Assembly: GCA_017454905.1 (NCBI GenBank)
Contig: JAFTCB010000021.1
Span: 1 to 49,388, forward strand
Length of the DNA stretch: 49,388 nucleotides
From: Bacteroidales bacterium
Lineage (GTDB): Bacteria > Bacteroidota > Bacteroidia > Bacteroidales > UBA932
Direction: 5' to 3'
Shown: positions 1 through 7,599 of the stretch, piece after piece
Layout of the letters: the number at the start of each line of letters is the position of its first letter
Numbering within the stretch: the first letter of the stretch is position 1
Made by a program: the position numbers and the translations under genes
Notes under the pieces: generated by a model
Seen by the model: only the letters and a program-made list of their open reading frames with translations
Databases searched by the model: none
What the model was told of the DNA's origin: nothing

Positions 1-435
1 AGCTGCATGTCGGCGATGACAAGCTGCAAGAACGTTCAACCCCGGACGGAGAACCCCGTACAGGAGGTTGTGTCTTCCGAACTCATCCGCACCAGCCAAA
101 GCTGGGACGGCGTGGAACTTCCTGACTATCTCGAGGGCCGTCCGGAATTGGTGGCCGTGAAATACGAGTTCCCCGCCGGCCAGAAACTGGGCTGGCACCA
201 CCATCCCGTGATGAACTACGGGATCCTGGTGCAGGGCGAACTGACCATCATCGGACTGGACGGCCAGGAGAAGACGGTACATGAAGGCGAGGCGGTCGTG
301 GAGATGGTGAATACCATCCACCACGGAGAGAACCGCGGCACGAAGCCCGTCATCCTCTACATGTTTTATCTCTCGCAGAAGGACATGCCCCTGGCGGTGC
401 AGCATCCGGAGATTCCCTTAGACCCGACCCGGTAA
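1..435 (+). CDS. cupin-domain protein, 5' end probably cut by the window
   Basis: Single small cupin barrel. Counting from the ATG at position 7, a histidine cluster (H64-H66, GWHHHP) followed by NYGILVQGELTI matches cupin motif 1, and NTIHHGENRG (H105/H106) matches motif 2; these histidines would bind a metal. The frame is already open at base 1, and the residues just before the cupin (AMTSCKN) look like the end of a lipoprotein signal, so the true start may lie outside the window. If so, this is a periplasmic lipoprotein. Substrate and reaction cannot be told. It converges on the Na/Pi transporter gene with a 13-nt gap; the only nearby hairpin, CCGG-based at about 427-441, is weak. The cupin family call is firm, the lipoprotein idea is inference. 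Confidence 0.8.
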   Translation, partial: SCMSAMTSCKNVQPRTENPVQEVVSSELIRTSQSWDGVELPDYLEGRPELVAVKYEFPAGQKLGWHHHPVMNYGILVQGELTIIGLDGQEKTVHEGEAVVEMVNTIHHGENRGTKPVILYMFYLSQKDMPLAVQHPEIPLDPTR

Positions 436-448
436 TGCCGGGGAACGT

Positions 449-2131
449 TTAACGTGTAAAACGCCGGAGCGTCCTGATCGATTTCGCGATGTTGATCATG
501 TGGTCGGCGATTCGTTCGGCATTGGAGGAAAGCTCCAGGTACTGCGCGCCCACTGAAGGGGTACAGATCCCTTTCTCCATCCGGGAGATGTGTCCCTCTT
601 CCATCCTCTTGGTGTAGTCGTCGATTTCCTCTTCGATGACATTGGCCGCGTCCAGGGCTGCGTAATTCTCATGCTGATAGGCATCCATGGCCTGGGCATA
701 TAGCTGGTGCAACAGTGCCTTCAGCTGACTGATTTCATATTTGGCATCGTCGGAGAACTGCTGGGAAGAACCGGCGAGCGCCGTGGCATATTCAACGATG
801 TTTTCCGCATAATCGCCGATGCGCTCCAGGTCCCGGATGCTGCGGTAGGTGCCGGAGAGATAGGTCCTGTCCTTCTCGCCCAGACCGCTTTTCCCGCTGA
901 GGCGCACGACGAACCCGATGAGCTCCCGGTTGATGAAATCCAGCTCCCGTTCATCCCGTACGAAGAGGTTCTCACTGGTGAAATCCAGTTGAACGGCCAT
1001 CTCCAGCGCGCGGTCCACGTTTCCAAGGGCGATATCGGCCATCCTCAGGATTTCGCGCTTCACCTGCGAAACGGCCACAGGGGGTGTACGGAGCATATTT
1101 TCATCCACATAGCGGAGAGAGAACTCCGTATCCTTCGGCAGCGGTTTGTCGGGAATCATCTTGGTCACCAGTCCGACCAGCACACCGGTCAGGGGAAGCA
1201 TGATCGCGACCGTAACGGTGTTAAAGAAGGTGTGGAACATAGCCAGCTGCACCTGCGGCGCCGAAGGGAACAGTCTCTCGAACAGACTCCCGTAAGAGAC
1301 ATCGAACCACCCCAGCACCATCGCGGCAAGCATGAACAAGATAACGCCGGTACAGTTGAAAAGCAGGTGTATGAGTGCGGTGCGCTTGGCATTGGTCCCG
1401 CTGGTGATACCGGCGATGACAGCCACGACGCAGGAACCGATGTTGGAACCCATGGTCAGGAAGATGCCCTGGTCGATGCCGATAAGCCCGGTCACCACCA
1501 TGGCAAGCGCGATGGACGTCATGACGGATGAACTCTGGATGATGGCCGTGAAGACCGCGCCCAACAGAACCAGCAGGACGGGATTGCCGATTCCGGCCAG
1601 GAATGTCCGGACGCCGTCAAACGCGGCAAACCGTTCCATGGAACCGCTCATGAGTTCAAGGCCGACGAACAGCAGGCCGAATCCTGCAAGAATCCCGCCC
1701 AGCGTCTTCGGACCGCTCTTCTTGGCAAAGATGCTCAGGAAAGCGCCTAACCCGGCAAAGGCGGAAAAAATGACGCTGGTCGATACGGAATTGCCCCCGA
1801 ACATACCCAGGGCTACGATCTGGGCTGTAATCGTGGTACCGATATTGGCTCCGTAGATGATGGTGGCCGCTTGTACCAGGGAGATGATCCCGGCATTCAC
1901 GAAGCCGATGGTCATGACCGTAGTAGCGCCGGAACTCTGGATGGCGGCCGTCCCCAGGGCTCCGATGCCGACGCCCATCAGTTTGCTGCCGGAAGCTTTG
2001 GAAAAGAGTATTTTCAATTTTTCTGAGCTCGCCGCTTCCAGGTTCGAACTCATCATCTGACACGCGATCAAGAATACGCCGATCCCGGCAAGCAGTGTCA
2101 GCAAAGAAGTAATGATTGCTGTTAAATCCAT
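449..2131 (-). CDS. Na+/phosphate cotransporter family protein with PhoU-like C-terminus
   Basis: 560 residues. The first two thirds is hydrophobic with about eight to nine membrane segments and carries two inverted copies of the family hallmark: AIQSSGATTVMTIGF near residue 65 and AIIQSSSVMTSIALAMV near residue 200. The QSS motifs form the Na+/phosphate site in the NptA/SLC34 family. The last ~200 residues are soluble and helical, resembling PhoU, as in many bacterial members of this length. Role: sodium-driven phosphate uptake at the inner membrane. The ATG has no Shine-Dalgarno; the leader holds TTTCTAAAC a few bases upstream, a sequence type seen before other genes here. No pst genes are adjacent. 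Family call is firm; phosphate as substrate follows from the family. Confidence 0.93.
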   Translation of the reverse strand: MDLTAIITSLLTLLAGIGVFLIACQMMSSNLEAASSEKLKILFSKASGSKLMGVGIGALGTAAIQSSGATTVMTIGFVNAGIISLVQAATIIYGANIGTTITAQIVALGMFGGNSVSTSVIFSAFAGLGAFLSIFAKKSGPKTLGGILAGFGLLFVGLELMSGSMERFAAFDGVRTFLAGIGNPVLLVLLGAVFTAIIQSSSVMTSIALAMVVTGLIGIDQGIFLTMGSNIGSCVVAVIAGITSGTNAKRTALIHLLFNCTGVILFMLAAMVLGWFDVSYGSLFERLFPSAPQVQLAMFHTFFNTVTVAIMLPLTGVLVGLVTKMIPDKPLPKDTEFSLRYVDENMLRTPPVAVSQVKREILRMADIALGNVDRALEMAVQLDFTSENLFVRDERELDFINRELIGFVVRLSGKSGLGEKDRTYLSGTYRSIRDLERIGDYAENIVEYATALAGSSQQFSDDAKYEISQLKALLHQLYAQAMDAYQHENYAALDAANVIEEEIDDYTKRMEEGHISRMEKGICTPSVGAQYLELSSNAERIADHMINIAKSIRTLRRFTR

Positions 2132-2181
2132 ATTTGTTGTTTAGAAAGTATGACTTGAATCCTCCGGGCAGAAGGACGGGC

Positions 2182-2469
2182 CTACAATCGGAACGTGCAG
2201 GTCACCAGCCATGGTCTTTCTGGACAGAAACGGACGGGATGATAAAGCAAAACCTGAGTGGAGACAGGCTTGTCGGCCGTCAATGCCGTATCGGATGATG
2301 CCGGATTAATCTTGGGCACCCGCTGGGGTGCGCGCAGGATGGCTTCCTCTTCTACTGCATCACACATCTCTTCAAGACACACATCATACTCGTAAGAAGT
2401 ACTGACACAGGGGACACTTTCCGGCAACAGGGTCAGAAACAATGCAAGAAAAAGTGTCAGTATTCTCAT
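2182..2469 (-). CDS. small exported protein of unknown function
   Basis: 95 residues if started at MRILTLFLALF. The N-terminus is a strong hydrophobic signal sequence (about residues 2-16), followed by a polar acidic tail with a Cys-containing stretch (YDVCLEEMCDAVEEE). A longer start at 2493 (MIFAVLLMMRIL) is possible. A near-consensus -7 box (GATTTTTG, reverse strand, 2484-2491) lies just upstream and favours the shorter start. It sits alone between the phosphate transporter and the divergent flavin reductase. No family recognised. The signal peptide argues that it is real, but it could be spurious. Confidence 0.45.
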   Translation of the reverse strand: MRILTLFLALFLTLLPESVPCVSTSYEYDVCLEEMCDAVEEEAILRAPQRVPKINPASSDTALTADKPVSTQVLLYHPVRFCPERPWLVTCTFRL

Positions 2470-2611
2470 CATTAATAATACTGCAAAAATCATTCCTCCC
2501 GGGGAAGTTTCTTCCGGCTCATGACAACGGGCATTCCGGGAGCGATCCCGCCTTTCCTTTCCCATCGCGCCGGGGCCGCGCAGAAAGATTGAGATAATCG
2601 ATGAAAATGGT

Positions 2612-2619
2612 TACATTTG
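2612..2619 (+). promoter_or_regulatory. Bacteroidetes -7 box TACATTTG for the flavin reductase operon
   Basis: Exact match to TAnnTTTG, 32 nt before the ATG at 2652, in a locally AT-rich spacer. Confidence 0.7.
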
Positions 2620-2651
2620 TAGAAATCATTGAACAAATCTGATTAAGGATC

Positions 2652-3251
2652 ATGGATAAGAAAGAAGAGAAAAAGACTGTATTCAAGTCACTGGGGGCCA
2701 AGCCCTATCTGTTTCCGATGCCGACCTACATGATCGGCACGTACAATGAAGACGATTCCGTGGACGTGATGATGATGGCCTGGGGCGGCATCGTTGATTT
2801 TAAGATGGTGGCCCTGAACCTGGAAGAAAGCCACAAGACCGTGAAAAACCTCCGCGACCGGAAGGCTTTCACCTTGTCCATTCCCGGGACGGATACCCTC
2901 AGGGAGTCCGACTACCTGGGCACTGCCAGCGGCAACAAGTATCCTGACAAATTTGCAGTGAGCGGGCTGCACGCTGTCAAGAGCGAGAACGTGGATGCTC
3001 CCGTGGTGACCGAATACCCTGTCACGCTGGAATGCAAGGTGGTGGAATTCCAGGAGCAGCCCTATGGCCTGCGCGTCCTCGGAGAGATCGTGAACGTCCT
3101 CGCCGATGAGAAGGTCCTGGACGGGAACGGCAAGATTGACGCCGGGAGCCTCAATGCGTTCGCATTCGACCAGATGCGGAACGACTATTATGCGATCGGC
3201 AAGAAGATCGGGACCGCATGGCATGAAGGATTGCCGCTGATGAAGAAGTGA
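2652..3251 (+). CDS. flavin reductase family protein (flavoredoxin-like)
   Basis: 199 residues, normal size for the FMN-binding split-barrel flavin reductase family. Typical features are the N-terminal substrate/FMN loop (PYLFPMPTYMIGTYNEDDSVDVMMMAWGG cut short here; residues ~18-46), a central NLEESHKTVKNLRDRKAFTL region and the SGLHAVKSENVDAP stretch near residue 112, which in this family lines the flavin. Probably reduces or carries FMN in the cytoplasm. The next gene, a nitroreductase, starts in the sequence TGATG, sharing one base with this stop, so the two are translationally coupled and may form a flavin-dependent redox pair. Physiological substrate unknown. Confidence 0.88.
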   Translation: MDKKEEKKTVFKSLGAKPYLFPMPTYMIGTYNEDDSVDVMMMAWGGIVDFKMVALNLEESHKTVKNLRDRKAFTLSIPGTDTLRESDYLGTASGNKYPDKFAVSGLHAVKSENVDAPVVTEYPVTLECKVVEFQEQPYGLRVLGEIVNVLADEKVLDGNGKIDAGSLNAFAFDQMRNDYYAIGKKIGTAWHEGLPLMKK

Positions 3252-3931
3252 TGCGTATGGATCTGAAAGAAGCCATCATGGCACGGCATTCCGTGCGGAA
3301 ATATTTGGACAAACCCATTGCGGAGACCGCCGTAGCGACGCTCCGGGAGGCCATCAAGCGCATTAATGCAGACAATGGACTGAATATCCAGCTGGTTCTG
3401 GACGAGCCGAAGGCGTTCTCTTCCGGGATGTGGAAATACGGTCAGTTCTCCGGAGTGAAAAATTACTTCGTCATGGCCGGTCCCAAAGGAGCGGAAGCCG
3501 AAGAGAAGATCGGCTACTTCGGCGAAGAACTCGTGCTGCTCGCCCAGACGCTGGGGCTGAATACCTGCTGGGTGGGTCTTACCTACAAGAAAATACCCGG
3601 CACGTTCACGCTCCGGGAAGGCGATGCCGTCCACTGTGTCATCGCCCTCGGATACGGGACCATCCCCGGTGTACAGCATCCCTTGAAGCCGAGAGAAAAC
3701 TTCTACGAGGCAGACGGGCAGCTTCCGGAGTGGTTCGAAAACGGCCTGGCGGCAGCGCTCCTTGCCCCGACGGCCGTGAATCAGCAGAAATTCAAATTCA
3801 TCCTGCGCGAGGACAACAAGGTCGGGACCAAAACGCAATTCTCCATGGCCGGCTATACCCAGATTGACCTCGGCATCGTGAAATATCACTTCGAGGTCGG
3901 AGCCGGAAAGGACAATTTCACGTGGATTTAG
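3251..3931 (+). CDS. nitroreductase family protein
   Basis: 226 residues. The N-terminal AIMARHSVRKYLDKPI is the FMN-phosphate binding signature of nitroreductases; GLNTCWVGLTYKK and VALGYGTIPGVQHPLKPR further on are also typical. The C-terminal half (LAAALLAPTAVNQQKFKF) keeps the APTAVNQQ loop that contacts FMN. Expected to be a dimeric cytosolic NAD(P)H-dependent FMN oxidoreductase of unknown substrate. A GTG at 3248 lies one codon upstream, but the ATG at 3251 overlaps the upstream stop as TGATG and is the better start; an ATG at 3257 is another option. Its stop shares bases with the stop of the convergent DUF4491 gene. Confidence 0.9.
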   Translation: MRMDLKEAIMARHSVRKYLDKPIAETAVATLREAIKRINADNGLNIQLVLDEPKAFSSGMWKYGQFSGVKNYFVMAGPKGAEAEEKIGYFGEELVLLAQTLGLNTCWVGLTYKKIPGTFTLREGDAVHCVIALGYGTIPGVQHPLKPRENFYEADGQLPEWFENGLAAALLAPTAVNQQKFKFILREDNKVGTKTQFSMAGYTQIDLGIVKYHFEVGAGKDNFTWI

Positions 3932-4302
3932 TCCTGGGACTTCAGCTTTTTCTTGAGGTTCTTGTGGGAAGGGCTGCTCTTCAGCTCTTCTTTCAAGGCC
4001 TCCCTGCGACGGGCGTAGTAATCGGCACGTGCGGGATTCTCCGGGAACCAGCCGCGCAGGACGCGCATCTCCTGGGAAAGGATCTCATGGATGCCCCAGA
4101 ATGCGGAAAAGGCTGCTGCGCCCAATATGGTGGAAACAATACCTGAAAAGAAGAGCGACGCCACGGCGAACAGCACCCCGGCGAGGGCCAGTACCCACCA
4201 GCTTTTCTTCCCCCAATGATATTCCATCTTGATGACGATCGGATGGCAGATGCCGATGATGAGGAAAACCGCGGCTCCAACAATAATACCACTAAAATCC
4301 AT
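3928..4302 (-). CDS. DUF4491 family small membrane protein
   Basis: 124 residues from MDFSGIIVGAAVFL. Three hydrophobic segments (about 3-20, 33-50 and 52-72) are followed by a polar, basic C-terminal tail (HKNLKKKLKSQD). The opening pattern, a membrane helix ending GICHPIVIKMEYHWGKKSWW, is that of DUF4491, a Bacteroidetes inner-membrane family of unknown function. Family recognition is from memory of the pattern. Upstream sequence holds TTATTTTG four bases before the ATG, one mismatch from a -7 box, so the transcript may have almost no leader. Convergent with the nitroreductase, with overlapping stop codons (TTAG). Confidence 0.75.
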   Translation of the reverse strand: MDFSGIIVGAAVFLIIGICHPIVIKMEYHWGKKSWWVLALAGVLFAVASLFFSGIVSTILGAAAFSAFWGIHEILSQEMRVLRGWFPENPARADYYARRREALKEELKSSPSHKNLKKKLKSQD

Positions 4303-4419
4303 AAAACAAAATAAATGCGTCCCGCTATGCGAAACGATTAGCGGCTGCAAAGATGGGAATAAAACCGATATCAGTCAATCCCCTTTTCTGATTAAATTCC
4401 ATGCCGGAGCCGCAGTCTC

Positions 4420-6102
4420 TCAGAGTGCCTCCGTGTCCCGGGTGATCCGGGACTCCCGGGCCTTGCGGACATAGAGACGGATGATGTCTGCGGGCAGTTT
4501 GCTGCCGCGCACGAAACGACGTGTCTCTTCCGGATGCTTGGCGAGGGCGGTGGCCAGCAGCCAGGCTGTCCCCATCTGCACATAATAGGGCTCTCCTGCC
4601 TGCAGTTCCATGCTTTCCAAGTCCCGGAAGGTCCGCTGCAGGTGCTCCCCGTCCAGGAAATGGCACATCAGGAACAGCAAACCCGTGCGCCGGGTGAATT
4701 CCGGCTGTCCGGATGCGATACATTCCAGGATGAACGGCCGGACTTCGTCTCCCCGCACCCACTTGGCGTTGCAGCAGAAGGTGTCGCACTGCGCCCAGTT
4801 GTCCAGGCGGGGAAGCAACTGCCGGATCCGGCGGATCCGCGTCTCCGGCGGGCATTTCATGTAGTCCAGCGTCAGCCCCCAGATCAGGCGTTCGTCGTGG
4901 GAAAGCTGCAGATCGGCTGCCCAGTCGTCCAGGATGTCCTCCAGGTCGTTGCGGCGGGCGATCGTGCGCGCGACGGACTTCATCTCCGGGGTATGCAGCC
5001 CCAGAATCTCGGTGCCCGGCACGGGAGCGATGATATGGATGTGTCCTTCGCGGTAATGCGCGTCAGTGCGGTAGCGTTCGCAGACCAGCGGCCCCAGGAC
5101 TTCTTCCCGGTAGAACCGGTTGAACAGCGTCCGCAGGGCGGCCTCGTCCCGGATCATGGCGCGGAGTTCGGCGAGTTTGCCGGCGTTGGGCGATTCGGGG
5201 ATCCAGAGCTTCAGGTAACCGCCCTCGGCGTATTTTTCGTGCAGATGGTCCAGGGTGCGCTGCCAATGCCCGGGCCGGGAAAGCTCCGGGTTGTGCGCCA
5301 GGCCGTACTGGACCGTGCGGCGGATGATCTGTTCCGGCTCGATGAGCCGATCTGCCTCGGCGATGATCCGTCCGTACAGGCTGCGGGGAGCATGGTCGGA
5401 CGAGGCACGGTGGTCCTCGGCCGCCTGGGCGATGGTCTCGATCTGTTCCGGAGAGAACCAGCGATGCAGTTCCTCCATTTCCCGGATCATCCGTCCGCTC
5501 TCCAGGTGATGCGTCTTGCGGTCCACCGCGAGGCCGAGGTCATGACAGGCGGCAGCGGCGTAGACCATGTTGCGGTCCACCGGGTAGTGACTGGCAAGCG
5601 CCAGCGCCCGGTTCACCACGGCACGGGCGTGGTCTTCCTGATGAGCCTTATCGAAGGCGGCATAGCGCGGGATGACCGATGTCTCCAGGAAAGCGGCAAG
5701 CGTCGCGTCCGTGCCGAGCAGTTCCGCCGCCAGGAGGGGCAGCAGGCCTTCGTCGGCAGGCAGCCAGTGCACGGCACGCAGTTCGGGGTATGCCAGCCAA
5801 CGGGCGGCCTCGTGCTCGTTCAGGTGAAGGGCCTCGCCCTGCAGGGTGCACAGGAAGCAATGCAGCGTGAGGTGGAAGGCCGGGTAGTCCCACTCGATCG
5901 TCTCCAGCAGGCGGCAGACATCGATCTGTGCATCCAGTTCTTCCCGGATTTCCCGCTTCAGCGCTTCCCGGGGTGTCTCTCCGGGCTCCATTTTCCCGCC
6001 GGGGAATTCCCACCAGTCCTTCCAGTCGCCATACCCGCGCTGCGTTGCGAAGATCTGTTCCCCGCGGCGGATGATGGCTGCTACGACTTCAAGTCTTTTC
6101 AT
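4420..6102 (-). CDS. three-domain NUDIX hydrolase - HD phosphohydrolase - AlkD-like DNA alkylation repair protein
   Basis: 560 residues, three domains in order. Residues ~1-130: NUDIX fold with Nudix box GGKMEPGETPREALKREIREEL (residues 35-57 region; G-x5-E-x7-RE-x2-EE pattern), resembling MutT/CTP-pyrophosphohydrolase types that clean oxidised nucleotides. Residues ~150-320: HD domain with DHARAVVNRALALA (H158), the CHDLG motif (H187, D188) and a later Asp (D251, AEADRLI). Residues ~335-560: AlkD-type HEAT-like repeat domain; ILGLHTPEMKSVAR opens it, and DNWAQCDTF gives W436 and D440, with W514 74 residues later. That matches the spacing of W109, D113 and W187 in Bacillus cereus AlkD as I recall it. 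The start is the ATG at 6102, 2 nt after the nudC stop, so it is co-transcribed with nudC. Likely a combined nucleotide-pool and DNA damage repair enzyme; substrates are inferred. Confidence 0.85.
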   Translation of the reverse strand: MKRLEVVAAIIRRGEQIFATQRGYGDWKDWWEFPGGKMEPGETPREALKREIREELDAQIDVCRLLETIEWDYPAFHLTLHCFLCTLQGEALHLNEHEAARWLAYPELRAVHWLPADEGLLPLLAAELLGTDATLAAFLETSVIPRYAAFDKAHQEDHARAVVNRALALASHYPVDRNMVYAAAACHDLGLAVDRKTHHLESGRMIREMEELHRWFSPEQIETIAQAAEDHRASSDHAPRSLYGRIIAEADRLIEPEQIIRRTVQYGLAHNPELSRPGHWQRTLDHLHEKYAEGGYLKLWIPESPNAGKLAELRAMIRDEAALRTLFNRFYREEVLGPLVCERYRTDAHYREGHIHIIAPVPGTEILGLHTPEMKSVARTIARRNDLEDILDDWAADLQLSHDERLIWGLTLDYMKCPPETRIRRIRQLLPRLDNWAQCDTFCCNAKWVRGDEVRPFILECIASGQPEFTRRTGLLFLMCHFLDGEHLQRTFRDLESMELQAGEPYYVQMGTAWLLATALAKHPEETRRFVRGSKLPADIIRLYVRKARESRITRDTEAL

Positions 6103-6104
6103 GC

Positions 6105-6887
6105 TCAATGGTTGTTGAAGCGTCTGTTGATCAGGCGCCAGGCAATCGATCCCGGCTTGGGCAGCGGAGGCAGGGCGTCCCGGCGGAACCAGCGGGCATC
6201 GGCGATCTCCGACTCCTGGATGCGGATCTCGCCGCTCTTCCAGTCGGCATAGAATGCGATCATCAGCTGGTCCGGGAAGGGCCAGCCCTGGCTGCCGGCG
6301 TACCGGATATTCTCCACTTCCAGCCCGGTCTCTTCCAGGACTTCGCGCCGGAGCGCCTGTTCCAAGGTCTCTCCGATCTCGACGAATCCGGCCAGGCAGG
6401 CATAGATGCCTGCACGGTCCCGGACGTTGCGCAGCAGCAGGATCTCGTCGCCCCGGCTGATCAGGGTGATGATGCAAGGCTCGATGCGCGGGAAATACAG
6501 GCTGCCGCAGGCGGGACATGCCAGCGCGCTCTCGCTGCCGTGGAGCTGCAGCGGTTGTCCGCAGCGGGAGCAGAAGCGGTTGGCATCCAGCCAGCGGGCG
6601 AGGCCGATCATCCGCGCCGCGCGGGCGTTCTCTTCGTCATTATGTGCAAAAAAATAAGCCGGCACCGCCGTAAAAGCGTATCCTTCCGGAGCACATGCCG
6701 CAGGATCCAGCATGACGCCGATGCTCCCGCAGGCCGGGTCTTCGCAGGTCTGCAGAATCAAAGAATCAAGGGAGGCGACAGCTCCCGCATCTGCGGCGTC
6801 GCCTCCCTGGTCAGTCAGGATCTCCCGTCCCCGGAAGATGTATGTCCGCTTCCCTTCCCAGGAAGTGATGTGGCCGAGAAGCGCCAT
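6105..6887 (-). CDS. nudC: NAD(+) diphosphatase / NADH pyrophosphatase (NudC)
   Basis: 260 residues, the usual NudC length. It has the N-terminal adapter domain, a four-cysteine zinc ribbon (C106, C109, C124, C127; CSRCG and CPACG), the Nudix box starting at G167 (GFVEIGETLEQALRREVLEETG) and the NudC signature after it, here SQGWPFPDQLM at residues 199-209 (family form SQPWPFPxS; the first Pro is Gly here). The enzyme splits NAD(H) into NMN(H) and AMP and, in E. coli, removes NAD caps from RNA. It is first in a two-gene operon with the NUDIX-HD-AlkD protein, so two Nudix hydrolases are made together. Confidence 0.93.
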   Translation of the reverse strand: MALLGHITSWEGKRTYIFRGREILTDQGGDAADAGAVASLDSLILQTCEDPACGSIGVMLDPAACAPEGYAFTAVPAYFFAHNDEENARAARMIGLARWLDANRFCSRCGQPLQLHGSESALACPACGSLYFPRIEPCIITLISRGDEILLLRNVRDRAGIYACLAGFVEIGETLEQALRREVLEETGLEVENIRYAGSQGWPFPDQLMIAFYADWKSGEIRIQESEIADARWFRRDALPPLPKPGSIAWRLINRRFNNH

Positions 6888-6896
6888 CCGGGTCTG

Positions 6897-7514
6897 TTAA
6901 TACCAGGGATTCTCGTTGGCCGGAGTACGGATATCGCTCAGGCACTGGATGTCATTGAGGAACCACTCGCCGGTGCTGCCCTTCTGGCGGAGCTTGATGG
7001 AACGGGGGTTGTCGGCACCGCCGGAACGCACCCAAATCGTTGCCCAGCCGGCATTCTGGAAGGTATAAGGATTGCTCTCGGGACGGAACTTGTAAGGATT
7101 GCTCGGGGTATAGTTGTTGTTCGGCGTAGCGCCCTGGAAGTAGGAACGCGGCTTGTAGGTCTTTCCGGTCAGGCGCTCTTTGATGAACTGCTTTTCGTAG
7201 GTAGAGAGGCTTTCGGGGCCCTTCAGCCAGTTGAGCATCTCGAAGCAGTCTTCCGGGTTGGTCTCATAGCGGCAAAGCGCGGCGATCACCAGGGCGGCGA
7301 CTCCGTAGGGATCCTTCATGTTGGCTTCCGGAAGCTTCTGAAGCTGCTCGAGGTTCTCCGGGAGGTTGTAGAACGTGTAGGTCTTGATGCCGCCGTTCAG
7401 CAGGGAGCCGGTATTGATGCCGGCGTTGTTGGCGACATTCTTGAGTGCGCTGCACCCCGCGAGCAGGGCGACAGTGGCTGCGAGTGCGGCCGCGATACTG
7501 AGAATTCGTTTCAT
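6897..7514 (-). CDS. lipoprotein, DUF6935-like
   Basis: 205 residues. The N-terminus is a textbook lipoprotein signal ending in LLAGC (Cys21), so it should be anchored in the periplasm or outer membrane. The body has no catalytic motif I know. The pattern DPYGVAALVIAALCRY, ML..LKGPESLSTYEKQFIKERL, and SYFQGATPNNNYTPSNPY, ending with a beta strand containing SIKLRQKGSTGEWFL, matches my memory of DUF6935, an uncharacterised Bacteroidetes/Firmicutes family. It is transcribed away from the beta-helix gene, from a TATATTTG box at 7550-7557. Ten nt before its ATG lies AACCTCTAAA, shared with the aquaporin leader. Confidence 0.75.
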   Translation of the reverse strand: MKRILSIAAALAATVALLAGCSALKNVANNAGINTGSLLNGGIKTYTFYNLPENLEQLQKLPEANMKDPYGVAALVIAALCRYETNPEDCFEMLNWLKGPESLSTYEKQFIKERLTGKTYKPRSYFQGATPNNNYTPSNPYKFRPESNPYTFQNAGWATIWVRSGGADNPRSIKLRQKGSTGEWFLNDIQCLSDIRTPANENPWY

Positions 7515-7549
7515 ATCGGTATAATTTAGAGGTTGCTTGACTCGTTCAA

Positions 7550-7557
7550 CAAATATA
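7550..7557 (-). promoter_or_regulatory. -7 box TATATTTG for the DUF6935-like lipoprotein
   Basis: Exact TAnnTTTG on the reverse strand, 35 nt before the ATG at 7514. It faces the forward box at 7570-7577 with only 12 nt between, so the two promoters overlap. Confidence 0.7.
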
Positions 7558-7569
7558 AGAATTTTCTTT

Positions 7570-7577
7570 TATATTTG
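7570..7577 (+). promoter_or_regulatory. -7 box TATATTTG for the beta-helix hydrolase gene
   Basis: Exact TAnnTTTG, 22 nt before the ATG at 7600. It also supports that ATG over an upstream in-frame start at 7537, which would lie before the promoter. Confidence 0.7.
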
Positions 7578-7599
7578 TGTAACCACATTTAATACCGTT

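Noticed and set aside
427-441. CCCGG-TAATG-CCGGG hairpin as terminator of the cupin gene
   Set aside because: Five-bp stem containing the stop codon, with no clear T-run.
4420-6519. A longer 699-residue frame extending the NUDIX-HD-AlkD protein upstream
   Set aside because: The extra part lies out of frame over nudC, is rich in Arg/Pro as a shadow would be, and the ATG at 6102 just after the nudC stop fits the NUDIX start.
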